64,000 nucleotides of DNA. Origin: Halarcobacter bivalviorum. Its GTDB lineage: Bacteria; Campylobacterota; Campylobacteria; Campylobacterales; Arcobacteraceae. Made by a program: the position numbers and the translations under genes. The stretch is taken from contig NZ_CP031217.1 in assembly GCF_003346815.1 (NCBI RefSeq), positions 124,001-188,000 of the forward strand. Direction: 5' to 3'. The notes below the pieces were generated by a model that saw nothing but the letters and a program-made list of their open reading frames with translations, ran no database searches and was not told the origin of the DNA. This document shows, piece after piece, positions 48,182 to 57,967 of the stretch (positions within the stretch are counted from its first letter, which is position 1; each line of letters begins with the position of its first letter).

Positions 48182-48826
48182 TTACATATCCTTTATTAAT
48201 TTAACTGCTTCAAGAGGATTTCCTACAACAAAAGGAGTATGTTCTTTAAGTGATTCTTCTTTACCATAACCACATAAAACACCTACACAATTGATACCAG
48301 CACTTTGTGCTGCAATTAAGTCTAATTCCGTATCTCCTACCATCCAAATATCACAAGTTTGTTTGATTTGCATTAAATCAAGTGTTCTATGAATAGGCTC
48401 AGGATGTGGTTTAGGATGTTCAACATGCTCTCTTCCTGTAATATGTTCAAAGTATTTCATAATATCCATATGCTCTAATAGTTCTTGACTATAAAGTCCT
48501 GTTTTTGTTGTAACAACAGAAAGTCTTGCAAAAGTATTTGCTAATTCTATTGCTTCTTTTGCAAATTCAAGTAGTTCTGTTTGTTGTCTTGAAATTTGTC
48601 TATATCTTTGTTTATATGAATCAACAAAATCCCAAACAACTTCTTTATCTACTCCTAATTCTTGATACATAATATCAAGAGGGTGTCCTATTAGGGCTTT
48701 AATATCTTCATCAGTTCCTTGAAAATTATAATTAAGTTCTTTAAATGAGTGATGAAATGTTGAAACAATAGCTTCTGTTGAGTCAATTAAAGTACCATCT
48801 AAATCAAAAAGTATAATTTTTTCCAC
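48182..48826 (-). CDS. HAD-family phosphatase (phosphoglycolate-phosphatase-like)
   Basis: HAD hydrolase of 214 aa with catalytic Asp8 and Asp10 in FDLDGTLIDST, motif II SVVTTKTG, Lys in motif III (HPKPHPEP) and motif IV WMVGDTELDLIAAQSAG. The C1 cap is of the phosphoglycolate phosphatase (Gph/PpaX) type. The natural substrate may be phosphoglycolate or pyrophosphate. The start is GTG with AGGTGG upstream. Confidence 0.88.
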   Translation of the reverse strand: MEKIILFDLDGTLIDSTEAIVSTFHHSFKELNYNFQGTDEDIKALIGHPLDIMYQELGVDKEVVWDFVDSYKQRYRQISRQQTELLEFAKEAIELANTFARLSVVTTKTGLYSQELLEHMDIMKYFEHITGREHVEHPKPHPEPIHRTLDLMQIKQTCDIWMVGDTELDLIAAQSAGINCVGVLCGYGKEESLKEHTPFVVGNPLEAVKLIKDM

Positions 48827-48906
48827 TAAGTTTCCACCTAAATTAAATTTGATAGAAATATAGTATAAAATTCATTACAAGCATATTTAATATATAAATT
48901 AGTTTT

Positions 48907-50406
48907 TTATGGCTTTATCCAATCTTTTTGATTATGCATAACTCCTATAAAAGAAGGTTCTACATTTTTTATTTTAGAATTTACAACAGTAATTGAGTTT
49001 GGAATATATAAAAATAAGTAAGGAAGATCTTCACTAATAAGTTTAAAAAGCTTTTTATAAATATTACTTAACTCTTCTTGGTCTATAGTAAGTGCACCTT
49101 TTTCTATAAGTTCATCAACTTCACTATTTCTATATCCTACAAGATTAAATCTTCCTAATTTATCAGAGTCACTATGCCATAAAGGATAGGCATCTGGCAT
49201 AAGAGCTAAACTCCAACCAAGAAGTACAGTTTCAAATTTTCTTGGATGAACAATTGTGTTTAAAAAAGCTTGCCACTCCATTACTTTGATTTTAGCATTT
49301 ACACCAATTTTTGCAAGTTGGTATTGAATAATAAGAGCCGCGTTAAGTCTTATCTCATTTCCTGTATTTGTAACTATTTCAAAGCTAAAAGGATTTTTTT
49401 CATCATATCCTGCTTCTTTTAAAAGTTGCTTTGCTTTTTTAAGGTCTTGTTTTGTCTGTTTAATCTTCTCATTAAAAGCAAAACTTCCTGGTAAAAAAGG
49501 ACCATTACAAACCTTTCCATGCCCAAAGAAAAGAATATCAACCATCTCTTGCCTATTTATAGCTAAAGATAAGGCTTCTCTAACTCTTTTATCTTGAAAC
49601 TTTTTATTTCTAAGATTAAAACCTAAATAGTCATAAGAAAAACTTTGTGATTCAACAATTTTGAAATCCTCTTTAAACTTTGGACTGATTTGCCTATCAA
49701 TTTGTAGAGGACTTAAAGCTCCTACATCTAATTTATTCTCTTTTAACATTAAAAAAACAGTATCAGGATTTGGAAGAAATTTAAAAGAGATTTCATCTAT
49801 CTTTGGTTTTCCCTCATGATAGTTCTCATTTGCCTTTAGAATAATATCTGAGGAGTTTTTAAATGATTCTAGTTTATAAGGTCCATTTCCAACAGGTTGT
49901 TTATTAAAAGAACTTGTCATTAAATTCTCTTCTTTTTCTAATAAATGTTTTGGAAGAACTCCTATCATCCAAATATGTAAAGCTTTAAAATAAGGTTTTT
50001 TATAAATTACTTCAAGGGTAAAATCATCTAAGGCTTTTACTCTTTTAACCTCTTTAAAATTTGAGACAATAGAGTTAAAAACTTTAGGGTCTATAATCTT
50101 TTCATAGGTAAAAACCACATCATGTGCAGTAACTTTTTTATTATCATGCCAAAGAACATCTTTTCGTAAATTTATTATTAGTTTGGTATTTGTTTCAAAT
50201 TTATAAGAAGTAGCTATATCAGGAATAATATTCCCATCTTTATCATATTTAAATAGTCCATTAAATAACCATCCCGAAACTTGAGAACTTGCAGTGTCAT
50301 TTGATAAAATAGGATTTAATCTACTAGGACTTGAAGTCATTGAAAGATTTAAAGTACTTGCATTTGCTGTTATTATTAGGATGAATATTAATACTATTTT
50401 TTTCAT
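48907..50406 (-). CDS. Peptide/nickel-type ABC substrate-binding protein
   Basis: Periplasmic binding protein of family 5 (499 aa). The signal peptide ends near ITANA (residues 1-16), followed by LNLSMTSSPSRLNPIL. The family pattern is clear: VSGWLFNGLFKYDKDGNIIPDIATSYKFE, WHDNKKVTAHDVVFTYEKI, and RVREALSLAINRQEMVD. No permease or ATPase is adjacent, so it either serves a transporter elsewhere or works alone. The ligand (oligopeptide, nickel chelate, heme or other) cannot be read. Confidence 0.9.
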   Translation of the reverse strand: MKKIVLIFILIITANASTLNLSMTSSPSRLNPILSNDTASSQVSGWLFNGLFKYDKDGNIIPDIATSYKFETNTKLIINLRKDVLWHDNKKVTAHDVVFTYEKIIDPKVFNSIVSNFKEVKRVKALDDFTLEVIYKKPYFKALHIWMIGVLPKHLLEKEENLMTSSFNKQPVGNGPYKLESFKNSSDIILKANENYHEGKPKIDEISFKFLPNPDTVFLMLKENKLDVGALSPLQIDRQISPKFKEDFKIVESQSFSYDYLGFNLRNKKFQDKRVREALSLAINRQEMVDILFFGHGKVCNGPFLPGSFAFNEKIKQTKQDLKKAKQLLKEAGYDEKNPFSFEIVTNTGNEIRLNAALIIQYQLAKIGVNAKIKVMEWQAFLNTIVHPRKFETVLLGWSLALMPDAYPLWHSDSDKLGRFNLVGYRNSEVDELIEKGALTIDQEELSNIYKKLFKLISEDLPYLFLYIPNSITVVNSKIKNVEPSFIGVMHNQKDWIKP

Positions 50407-50451
50407 GGAAAGATTATATCTTTTTTAATCTTTTGATTGAAAAAAGTGCAT

Positions 50452-50481
50452 AAAAAAAGGAGAGACTTTTGTCTCTCCTTT
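50452..50481 (-). terminator. Terminator of rplM-rpsI
   Basis: AAAGGAGAGAC (50456-50466) pairs with GTCTCTCCTTT (50471-50481) around TTTT. On the minus strand it continues into a run of seven T. It lies about 45 bp after rpsI. Confidence 0.92.
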
Positions 50482-50525
50482 GTAAAAAGCTTTGCACAAA
50501 TGCAAAAGATAATTTGAAGTACAGA

Positions 50526-50915
50526 TTATCTTTTTGAGAATTGTGTAGATTTTCTTGCTTTTTTCTTTCCGTATTTTTTTCTTTCAACAGCTCTTGCATC
50601 TCTTGTTAATAAACCATAAGGTTTTAAGATTGCTCTGAATTGCTCATCGAAAGCTACTAGTGCTCTAGAAATACCATGTCTTACAGCATCAGCTTGTGCA
50701 GAATATCCACCACCAACAGTTTTAACAACTACGTTTACAGAAGTTTCTTGTTTAGATACTTCTAATGGTTGCATAACTCTTTTTTTAATTGCTTCGTGTC
50801 CACCTAACCATGCGTCTAAAGATTGACCATTGATTGTAAGCTCACCTGTACCGTTTTCTAACCATACTTTTGCTACAGCTGATTTTCTTCTTCCAGTTGC
50901 GTATACTTTTGCCAT
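50526..50915 (-). CDS. rpsI: Ribosomal protein S9
   Basis: Small-subunit protein uS9 (129 aa). The start [15 protein letters not shown] and the basic C-terminus [24 protein letters not shown] are typical; the terminal Lys-Arg reaches the P-site tRNA. It follows rplM by 5 bp, the usual bacterial order. Confidence 0.98.
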   Translation of the reverse strand: MAKVYATGRRKSAVAKVWLENGTGELTINGQSLDAWLGGHEAIKKRVMQPLEVSKQETSVNVVVKTVGGGYSAQADAVRHGISRALVAFDEQFRAILKPYGLLTRDARAVERKKYGKKKARKSTQFSKR

Positions 50916-50920
50916 TAGTC

Positions 50921-51340
50921 TTATCCTTTAATTTGCGCAGTGTGAGGGTGTTCAGAACCTGCGTATACTTTTAATTTTTTAAGCATTGCTTTTCCAAGTT
51001 TAGTTTTTGGAAGCATACCTCTTGCTGCTAATTTATATAGTTTTTCTGGGTTTTTTTCTAACATATCAGACATTTTGTGAGTCTTTGTACTTCCAAAATA
51101 ACCAGAGTGTGTAAAATAGTTTTTATCTTCTAATTTAGCTCCAGTAAATCTTGCTTTTGAAGCATTGATGATAATTACGTTATCTCCACAGTCAACGTTT
51201 GGAGTATAGCTAGGTTTATGTTTACCTCTTAATAGTGTTGCAACTTCTGTAATAATTCTACCAAAAATCTTATCAGTTGCATCAACTACTATCCAATCTC
51301 TCTCGATTTCGTTAGCTTTTGCCATTTGAGTAAATTTCAT
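50921..51340 (-). CDS. rplM: Ribosomal protein L13
   Basis: Large-subunit protein uL13 (139 aa). Typical stretches are [40 protein letters not shown] and the end HPHTAQ. It is the first gene of the rplM-rpsI operon. GGAG stands a few bases before the ATG. Confidence 0.98.
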   Translation of the reverse strand: MKFTQMAKANEIERDWIVVDATDKIFGRIITEVATLLRGKHKPSYTPNVDCGDNVIIINASKARFTGAKLEDKNYFTHSGYFGSTKTHKMSDMLEKNPEKLYKLAARGMLPKTKLGKAMLKKLKVYAGSEHPHTAQIKG

Positions 51341-51416
51341 TTATTTTCTCCGATTTTGTTAATGAGGTGGAATAATAGTGTACAACTACTTAAAATTAAC
51401 TTAAATTAAGTCTATT

Positions 51417-52796
51417 TTAATATTTTATTATAAATTCAGAACCTTTTGAAAGTTCACTATTTATTTCTAGTGAGAAATTATGTAAAGAGATGATAGATGA
51501 TACTATAAATAATCCTAAACCTAAAGAGTTATTCCAACCATTTTGTGAGACACGAAAAAATTTCTGTTTAATACTTTTTAAATCAGCTTCACCAATACCT
51601 ATACCTTTATCTATTACAGAAATATGTTTGTCATCATATTTTATAATAACTTCATCTTCTGAATATTTTAGAGCATTTTCAACAAGATTTTCTAGTACCA
51701 TTGCAAATAGAGTCTCATCTACATTAAACTCATAATCTTGTTCACTATTAATGATAATTTCTCGTTGAGGATATTTATCTTTTAAATCAGAAACAACTTG
51801 AGTACAGATTTTTTTTATAGAGCATTTTGTTGTAAGAATTTGTTGTTTTCCTTCTTCTAATTTTAGTGTAAGTCTTAACTTATCAATTATATGAGACATC
51901 TTTATACCATTTGAATGTATCTTCTTTAAAAACTTTTCTTTCATAGCTTCTGGTAAATCTTTATCTGTAAGAATTGTTTCACTATATCCTGTAATTACAG
52001 CAATAGGATTTTTAAATTCATGGGAAATGGCTGAGATAATCTCATCTTTTTGTTTATTTGCAAGTTTTAGTTTTGCTGTCTGTTTTGATTTTTGCCGCTC
52101 TTTTTTTGCAAGTTTTGAAGCAACCTTATTTAGCAATCTAGTAATTTTATAAAACTCTTCAGAAAAATCAGAGTAGATTGTAGAAGTAGGTTTTTTATTA
52201 CTTAATTCAATTAGATAACCTAAAATTGCATTTGTCTCATTTCTAATTTTTATACTAATAAAATATGTTGCAATAAAAGTAGCAATTATAAATAAAGAGA
52301 TAAAAGAGATAATTTGAAATGCAAGTTTTGTGAAGTTTTCAATAATTTTAGCAGTATAATCTGCTAATCTTAAATAGTAAATTTCATCATCAATTACAAT
52401 TTTTTTAGCAACATAAAGTAATTCTTGGTTTAGAGTTCTTGAAAATCTAACTTTTTTTCCATAACCTTCATATTTTGCGTGAATAATCTCATATCGAGTA
52501 GAGTGATTTTCCATTGTTAAAATATCTCTATCACTATCGGCGATAACATTCCCTTCTTCATTAATAATTGTAATTCTAAGACCTGTTTTCCCTTTAAAGG
52601 TTTTAATTGTATAGTCTAGGGTTTTAAATGAAGTTAGATTTATAGATAAAGAGTCTATATTTTGAGATAAGTTTTTTTCAATTTGGTCAAGATATATATT
52701 CTTTGACCAAAAGTATGTTGTAGTACTAATAATTATTAATATAAATAAAAAGATTAAAGAAAATGTTCTAAAGAATACTTGGTGAAGTTTTAGCAA
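51417..52796 (-). CDS. phoR: PhoR-like sensor histidine kinase
   Basis: Membrane kinase of 459 aa that starts at a TTG inside the end of the regulator gene, with GGAGAAGG upstream (7-bp overlap). TM1 lies at about 9-28 and TM2 at about 155-177, with a periplasmic domain of about 125 residues between them. A short linker follows, then HisKA with His259 (ISHEFKNPIAVITGYSE). The ATPase domain has NLVENALKYS, DKGIGIG and NSLGLGLFIVSSI. Position at the end of the pst-phoU-psiE-regulator operon supports a phosphate role. Unlike E. coli PhoR it has a large periplasmic loop and no PAS, so the name is based on context. Confidence 0.85.
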   Translation of the reverse strand: MLKLHQVFFRTFSLIFLFILIIISTTTYFWSKNIYLDQIEKNLSQNIDSLSINLTSFKTLDYTIKTFKGKTGLRITIINEEGNVIADSDRDILTMENHSTRYEIIHAKYEGYGKKVRFSRTLNQELLYVAKKIVIDDEIYYLRLADYTAKIIENFTKLAFQIISFISLFIIATFIATYFISIKIRNETNAILGYLIELSNKKPTSTIYSDFSEEFYKITRLLNKVASKLAKKERQKSKQTAKLKLANKQKDEIISAISHEFKNPIAVITGYSETILTDKDLPEAMKEKFLKKIHSNGIKMSHIIDKLRLTLKLEEGKQQILTTKCSIKKICTQVVSDLKDKYPQREIIINSEQDYEFNVDETLFAMVLENLVENALKYSEDEVIIKYDDKHISVIDKGIGIGEADLKSIKQKFFRVSQNGWNNSLGLGLFIVSSIISLHNFSLEINSELSKGSEFIIKY

Positions 52797-53464
52797 AATA
52801 AGTAACCTTCTCCTCTTACAGATTTTATATACTCTTTACTATTATCAGGATCAATCTTAGCTTTTAATCTTTTGATAGCAACATTTACAGTTTTTAGTTT
52901 CTTATCATAAGAGTCTTCCCATACTGTCTCAAGTAAGTGTTCTCTTGTCATAAGAATATCTCTGTTTTTAATAAATTCTAATAGTAAATCATGTTCTAAA
53001 TGTGTTAATTCTATCTCTTCTGACTCAATATAAAACTTTTTATTTGAAGCTTTATATGTAATATCTTTAACTTTTAAGACATCTACATCTTTTGAACTTC
53101 TTTTTATTACAGCATTTACTCTAGCAAGTAGCTCTTGGATTTTAAAAGGTTTAGTAATATAATCATCTGCGTGAGATTTAAAGCCTTCTAAAATATCTTC
53201 ATCTTTATCTTTTGCAGTAAGATAGATTACTGGATAGTTATAACCTTTTTGTTTTATTTTTGAAATAAACTCTGTACCATCAATCCCTGGCAAGTTTCTA
53301 TCCATTAAAATAAGGTCAATTTTTTCTTCTTCTAATACTTTTTCTAAGCTTTTATTTACACTTAAAAAACCTATTGTTTCATAACCTTCTTTTTGTAAAG
53401 TATATTCTAAAAGTTCTAAGATATCTTCTTCATCTTCTACTATTAATATTAATTTATCATTCAT
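52790..53464 (-). CDS. phoB: PhoB-like OmpR-family response regulator
   Basis: Response regulator of 224 aa. The receiver has acidic pair Glu10-Asp11, phospho-acceptor Asp55 (ILMDRNLPG), Thr83 and Lys105 (KPF). The OmpR/PhoB winged helix follows (LTHLEHDLLLEFIKNRDILMTREHLLETVW, then VNVAIKRLKAKID and SVRGEGYLF). It overlaps psiE by 8 bp and the kinase by 7 bp. The 11-bp-period direct repeats before pstC and pstS suit a regulator of this class. Confidence 0.9.
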   Translation of the reverse strand: MNDKLILIVEDEEDILELLEYTLQKEGYETIGFLSVNKSLEKVLEEEKIDLILMDRNLPGIDGTEFISKIKQKGYNYPVIYLTAKDKDEDILEGFKSHADDYITKPFKIQELLARVNAVIKRSSKDVDVLKVKDITYKASNKKFYIESEEIELTHLEHDLLLEFIKNRDILMTREHLLETVWEDSYDKKLKTVNVAIKRLKAKIDPDNSKEYIKSVRGEGYLFC

Positions 53465-53849
53465 GTTCTTCTTTGTTTCCTTGATGTAACTTTACAATTC
53501 CTGGAGAGTATTTTATAGCTAGTATTCTAAAAATAAAGAATACAAAAATTACAAATAATAAAAACAAAATTGTAAAGTAATCTTTATTTGTATTTGAAGT
53601 ATAGATTATAACATCTCGAATTAAAAATATAATAAATATGTCAATAACAAATCTTAGGCGTAACTTCTCTTTTTTAATAAAATCAGATATCATCTTAGCT
53701 ACTTCCATTAAAACAATGAATTCAAGCATTAAGATAATTGTTTTGTAGAATTCTAGTTTAGCAACTAAAACTATTGTAAAAATAATTATAGCTGCTAATA
53801 CTTCATAATTTGAACTAAAGTATTTTTTTATTCGTTCAATAGCTCTCAT
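53457..53849 (-). CDS. psiE: PsiE-family membrane protein
   Basis: Small membrane protein (130 aa) resembling phosphate-starvation-inducible PsiE. It has four hydrophobic helices, at about 16-33, 36-54, 66-83 and 90-108. The charged pattern KMISDFIKKEKLRLRFVIDIFIIFLIRDVII is the PsiE core. The function of PsiE is not known. Placement between phoU and phoB, with overlap, supports a role in the phosphate response. Confidence 0.8.
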   Translation of the reverse strand: MRAIERIKKYFSSNYEVLAAIIIFTIVLVAKLEFYKTIILMLEFIVLMEVAKMISDFIKKEKLRLRFVIDIFIIFLIRDVIIYTSNTNKDYFTILFLLFVIFVFFIFRILAIKYSPGIVKLHQGNKEEHE

Positions 53850-53850
53850 A

Positions 53851-54519
53851 CTATACGTTTTCTAAATCCCCGCCAACTTCTGCAAAAACTAAAAGGTTTG
53901 CAATCGAAGCTGCTCTTCCAGAGATTTTCTCTAATTTTCTTAAAGAACTTAATACCTCAAAATAGTCTTTAGAAAGTTCAATTTTTTTAGTAATAAGTTT
54001 TAAGATATTTTTTTCAACCATTGCATATAGGTCATCAGTTTTGCTATCTTCAACTAATACTTTATTAAATTTTTGTTCAATAATTTTTTCATCATCTTCT
54101 AATACCATCTCAATAGCTGTTTGAAGAGCTAAATTTGATGATTTTAATAGAGGAATAGCATACTCTAAAATTGCTTCTGAGTTTAAATCTTCAGAGAAAG
54201 ATTTTCTAAAGTTTTTAGCAAATGTTTTAGAATAAGCCGCTGCTCTTATTAATTCATTTGTGATTTTTAAAAATGAAACCATCTCTCTTAAATCTTTAGC
54301 TTCTGGTGAATAAAGAGCTAAAGTCTTAACAATTAGTTTATCAATATCATTTGATTTAGTTGATAACTGTTTTAAAGATAGATTTACATCTTTTAACATT
54401 GATAAATCATTCTCTTTTAATGCAGATAAAGAGATTTTATTTGCATGAGAAATCTCTTCTCCAATACTTGAAATTTCACTTTTAATTTTATTAATATTCT
54501 CAATATATGGCTTTAACAT
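53851..54519 (-). CDS. phoU: PhoU-like phosphate regulator
   Basis: All-helical protein of 222 aa made of two PhoU three-helix repeats, each with an acidic metal site (LYSPEAKDLREMVSFLKITNELIRAAAYSK; the second around LRKLEKISGRAASIANLLVF). PhoU links the Pst transporter to the sensor kinase and shuts the response off in high phosphate. The ATG overlaps the pstB stop by one base. Confidence 0.9.
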   Translation of the reverse strand: MLKPYIENINKIKSEISSIGEEISHANKISLSALKENDLSMLKDVNLSLKQLSTKSNDIDKLIVKTLALYSPEAKDLREMVSFLKITNELIRAAAYSKTFAKNFRKSFSEDLNSEAILEYAIPLLKSSNLALQTAIEMVLEDDEKIIEQKFNKVLVEDSKTDDLYAMVEKNILKLITKKIELSKDYFEVLSSLRKLEKISGRAASIANLLVFAEVGGDLENV

Positions 54520-55289
54520 TATCCAAACCTTCCTGTAATATAGTCTTCAGTTTTTTTATTTGATGGGTTTACAAAGATAGTCTCTGTTTCATCATATTCA
54601 ATTAACTTTCCTAAGTGGAAAAATGCTGTATAGTCAGCTACTCTTGCTGCTTGCTGCATATTATGAGTTACTGTGATAATTGTATATTTTTTCTTTAACT
54701 CTAACATTAAAGCTTCAATTTTTTCTGTTGAAATAGGGTCAAGTGCTGAGGTTGGTTCATCCATTAAGATAATTTCAGGTTTAACAGCAATTGTTCTAGC
54801 AATACATAATCTTTGTTGTTGTCCACCAGAAAGTGAAGTTCCTGGTTCGTGAAGTTTATCTTTAACCTCTTCCCAAAGACCAGCATCTCTTAGTGATTTT
54901 TCAACTAATTCATCACACTCTTTTCCTTTTCTAACTTGGTGGTGTTTTAAAGGAGCATAGGCAACATTATCATAAATTGATTTTGGAAAAGGATTTGGTT
55001 GTTGAAAAACCATTCCTACTCTTTTTCTTACACTTACTTCATCAACATCTTTATCATAAACATTTTTATTGTCAATTACAACTGCACCATCAATTTTTAC
55101 AGTTGAGATTAAATCATTCATTCTATTTAAACATCTTAAGAAGGTAGATTTTCCACATCCAGAAGGTCCAATAAGTGCAGTAATTTTATTTTCATATAAA
55201 GGTACAGTGATATTATGAAGTGCGTGGTTATCTCCGTACCATAAATTTAATTCACTTACATCAATTTTAATATTATTTTCGTTTGACAT
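54519..55289 (-). CDS. pstB: Phosphate ABC transporter ATPase
   Basis: ATPase of the high-affinity phosphate transporter (256 aa). Walker A is GPSGCGKST (41-49), the signature [14 protein letters not shown] and Walker [14 protein letters not shown]. The PstB-specific [11 protein letters not shown] follows Walker A, and [19 protein letters not shown] contains the Q-loop. It lies 16 bp after pstA. Confidence 0.98.
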   Translation of the reverse strand: MSNENNIKIDVSELNLWYGDNHALHNITVPLYENKITALIGPSGCGKSTFLRCLNRMNDLISTVKIDGAVVIDNKNVYDKDVDEVSVRKRVGMVFQQPNPFPKSIYDNVAYAPLKHHQVRKGKECDELVEKSLRDAGLWEEVKDKLHEPGTSLSGGQQQRLCIARTIAVKPEIILMDEPTSALDPISTEKIEALMLELKKKYTIITVTHNMQQAARVADYTAFFHLGKLIEYDETETIFVNPSNKKTEDYITGRFG

Positions 55290-55305
55290 CTTTTTTTATT
55301 CCTTA

Positions 55306-56490
55306 TTACCATTTAACTTCGTATTTTTTTCTTAAATAAATTGCTAAAGCATTTAGTGAGATTAAGATTGTTAATAACACCATAATACCAGCTGCTGTTT
55401 TTTCTATATACATTCTTTCTGGCATCCCAGCCCATGTAAATAATTGTGCAGGCATAACTGTTGCTGCTTCCATGATTGAACTAGGAGAATCTGGAATAAA
55501 TGCAATCATACCAATAATGATTAAAGGAGCAGTCTCTCCCATAGCTTGTGCTAAACCAATAATAGAACCAGTAAGAATTCCAGGGAAAGCTAATGGTAAA
55601 ACATGGTCTCTTGTAACTTCAATCTTTGTAAGACCTAAACCATATCCTGCTTGTCTAATTGAATCTGGAACAGCTCTTAATGCAGCTCTTGAACTTACAA
55701 TAATAATTGGTAAAGTCATAAGTGCAAGGGTAAGTCCTCCAACAAGTGGTGATGACCTTGGAAGACCAAACAAATTAATGAAAATTGCAAGACCTAAAAG
55801 ACCAAATAAAATTGATGGAATAGCTGCAAGATTATTAATATTTACTTCAATAGTTTGAGTAAACTTATTATCTTCTGCAAACTCTTCTAAATATACGGCT
55901 GTCATAACCCCAATTGGGAAAGCAAATACCATAGTAATTATTAGTGTTAAAATAGAACCAATAATTGCTGACTTTAAACCTGCAAACTCAGGTGTTTTTG
56001 AGTCCCCATTTTTAAAGAAAATTTCATTGAACTTAAGTTCTGCATGTCCATCAGCTTTCATATCATCAATTAAAGCTCTATCTTTTCTTTTTAGTTTATA
56101 GTAGTGACCTTTTAAATATTGGTCAACTTGGTCATCAGCAAGAACCCAAATTGTAGTTTTTGTTCCTAAAAGTTCTGGATTATTTTCAATCTCCATAGGA
56201 ATAGTTCTAAGCCATGCTCTTGAAACTATATTTTGATATTTTTTATCAATTGCTTTTCTATAGTTTTGTTTAGCTTCTTGACTATAAGTTACATCAATTT
56301 TTAAATAAGCTTGTTGAAAAGCTGGAGTTCCTTTTGTCACAATATCAAAAAGGAAAAAAATTAAAAAAGCGATTGAGAAAACTAAAGAAGTTAGTGTAAA
56401 TCTTTTAAATCTTCTTGAGCTTCTATGCCTTTTAGTCAATGTTGGGTCATAAAATGGATTATCTTTTTGTTTATCTTTTCTTTTAATCAT
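55306..56490 (-). CDS. pstA: Phosphate ABC permease PstA
   Basis: Inner-membrane permease of 394 aa. Beyond the usual six-helix core there is a long N-terminal part: TM1 at about 29-49, then about 125 soluble residues before the next helix, as in extended PstA proteins (E. coli 296 aa). The EAA loop is VPDSIRQAGYGLGLTKIEVTRDHVLPLAFPGI. The ATG overlaps pstC by 4 bp. Confidence 0.95.
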   Translation of the reverse strand: MIKRKDKQKDNPFYDPTLTKRHRSSRRFKRFTLTSLVFSIAFLIFFLFDIVTKGTPAFQQAYLKIDVTYSQEAKQNYRKAIDKKYQNIVSRAWLRTIPMEIENNPELLGTKTTIWVLADDQVDQYLKGHYYKLKRKDRALIDDMKADGHAELKFNEIFFKNGDSKTPEFAGLKSAIIGSILTLIITMVFAFPIGVMTAVYLEEFAEDNKFTQTIEVNINNLAAIPSILFGLLGLAIFINLFGLPRSSPLVGGLTLALMTLPIIIVSSRAALRAVPDSIRQAGYGLGLTKIEVTRDHVLPLAFPGILTGSIIGLAQAMGETAPLIIIGMIAFIPDSPSSIMEAATVMPAQLFTWAGMPERMYIEKTAAGIMVLLTILISLNALAIYLRKKYEVKW

Positions 56491-57416
56491 AATGTATTCA
56501 CTTTATATTTTTCTTTGAACTTTCTAATTAGTGACAGTGAAATAATATTTAATATTAAAGTCACAATAAATAGTGCTAATCCTAAGGCAAAAGCAACTAA
56601 TGTTTCAGGTGAGTTAAAAGCTTGGTCTCCAACAAGAGCATCAACAATTCTAACAGTAACAGTAGTCATATCTTCTAAAGGATTAATAGATAAGTTTGGT
56701 CTTAAACCTGCTGCCATAACAACAATCATAGTCTCTCCAATTGCTTTTGAAAAACCAAGTAGTGTTGCTGAGATAATTCCTGGTAATGCAGAAGGAAGAA
56801 CAATATTCCTAATAGTTTCCCCTTGAGTCATCCCTAACCCTAAAGATGCTTTTCTTTGAGAATCAGGAACTGCTTTAATAACATCATCAGATAAAGATGA
56901 AATTACAGGGATAATCATAATTCCCATAACAACACCTGAAGCAAGGGCTGAGTTAAAAGTAGCTTCTAATCCAAACCATGCAGCAGCTTTAACAATAAAA
57001 GGTGCAACTGTAATTGCAGCAAAGAAACCATAAACAACAGTAGGAATACCTGCAAGAACCTCTAAAATAGGTTTTAAATAAGACCTAGTCTTGTGAGAAG
57101 CATATTCACTCATATAAATAGCACTACCTAATCCTACAGGAATTGCAACACACATCGCAATAAATGTAATCATTAAAGTACCTGCAAAAATAGGAACAGC
57201 TCCAAATTTACTTCCTGGTATCCCCGGAGACCACTCAGTTCCAGTTAAAAAATACCACATACTTCTTACTTCAAAGAAGGCGATTGCTTCAAACAGAATT
57301 GAAAAAAGTATTCCAAATGTTGTAAGAATAGAGATTGTAGATGCTGTAATTAACGCAAACTTAATCATACTTTCTTTAATTGCTGTTGATTTGTTTTTTG
57401 ATTCAAATGAATGCAA
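56487..57416 (-). CDS. pstC: Phosphate ABC permease PstC
   Basis: Inner-membrane permease of 309 aa with six helices and the EAA loop VPDSQRKASLGLGMTQGETIRNIVLPSALPGI. The start is a TTG with AAGG 5-8 bp upstream; the next in-frame ATG is too far inside (MIKFAL at residue 17) but not impossible. It is first in the seven-gene unit pstC-pstA-pstB-phoU-psiE-phoB-phoR. A Pho-box-like repeat and a TAGAAT -10 lie just upstream. Confidence 0.95.
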   Translation of the reverse strand: MHSFESKNKSTAIKESMIKFALITASTISILTTFGILFSILFEAIAFFEVRSMWYFLTGTEWSPGIPGSKFGAVPIFAGTLMITFIAMCVAIPVGLGSAIYMSEYASHKTRSYLKPILEVLAGIPTVVYGFFAAITVAPFIVKAAAWFGLEATFNSALASGVVMGIMIIPVISSLSDDVIKAVPDSQRKASLGLGMTQGETIRNIVLPSALPGIISATLLGFSKAIGETMIVVMAAGLRPNLSINPLEDMTTVTVRIVDALVGDQAFNSPETLVAFALGLALFIVTLILNIISLSLIRKFKEKYKVNTL

Positions 57417-57445
57417 TTGACAACCTTATATTAAATTTTCGTAAT

Positions 57446-57477
57446 TCTACAATGGCTTAGTTACATGATGGTTACAA
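57446..57477 (-). promoter_or_regulatory. Pho-box-like operator and -10 of the pst operon
   Basis: On the plus strand GTTACAT (57460-57466) and GTTACAA (57471-57477) are 7-bp direct repeats separated by GATG, an 11-bp period like the E. coli Pho box. In operon direction they read TTGTAAC and ATGTAAC, and TAGAAT follows after 10 bp at about 57444-57449, the expected place for a -10 activated by PhoB. A matching site lies before pstS. Confidence 0.75.
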
Positions 57478-57509
57478 AATTGTGAAATAAGTAATGTTTT
57501 TATTAAGAG

Positions 57510-57540
57510 AAAAGAGGGAAACTTAAATATCCCTCTTTTA
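57510..57540 (-). terminator. Terminator after SHOCT gene
   Basis: AAAAGAGGGA (57510-57519) pairs with TCCCTCTTTT (57530-57539) around a 10-base loop, 3 bp after the SHOCT gene stop. On the minus strand it ends in a U-rich tract. Confidence 0.8.
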
Positions 57541-57542
57541 GT

Positions 57543-57848
57543 TTATTTTTGAGATAGAATTAATTTTTTTTGAGCTTTAAATTCTTGCTCTGTAATATAG
57601 CCTTGTTTTTTCATTTCAACTAGTTCTTTTAACTGCTGCATTTTATTATTTTTAGATGCTTTTGTATTTGCTTGAACCTTTTGTTCTGGCTCACCATCAA
57701 GTGAATTATTTACTCCGTCAACTGCTTTATCAAATAACTTATTTGAAAAGCTATCTGCAAATTGATCCATTTTATTACCAAAATCAAAAGCAAAAACAGG
57801 TGCTGATGCTAACAATGTAATTAGAAACAACTTCTTAAGTTTGAACAT
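57543..57848 (-). CDS. Secreted SHOCT-domain protein
   Basis: A 101-aa protein with a signal peptide (residues 1-20, ending ASAPVFA). A middle part rich in Asp, Asn and Lys follows, then a C-terminal SHOCT motif (MQQLKELVEMKKQGYITEQEFKAQKKLIL, about 70-99), a short helical oligomerisation module. The role is unknown. It lies between the pst operon and the c-di-GMP gene with its own terminator. Confidence 0.78.
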   Translation of the reverse strand: MFKLKKLFLITLLASAPVFAFDFGNKMDQFADSFSNKLFDKAVDGVNNSLDGEPEQKVQANTKASKNNKMQQLKELVEMKKQGYITEQEFKAQKKLILSQK

Positions 57849-57967
57849 TTTCTTCTCCTAAAAATATTTTTTGTTATTTTATATAAATAATCATTAAAAT
57901 AATATTTAACGATATATATTATAAAATATATTTAAATTTATTATTTTAATGTGTATAAATTGTAGAT

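Noticed and set aside
50414-50599. ORF of 61 aa at the rpsI end
   Set aside because: It overlaps rpsI in another frame and spans the operon terminator hairpin; it is a shadow.
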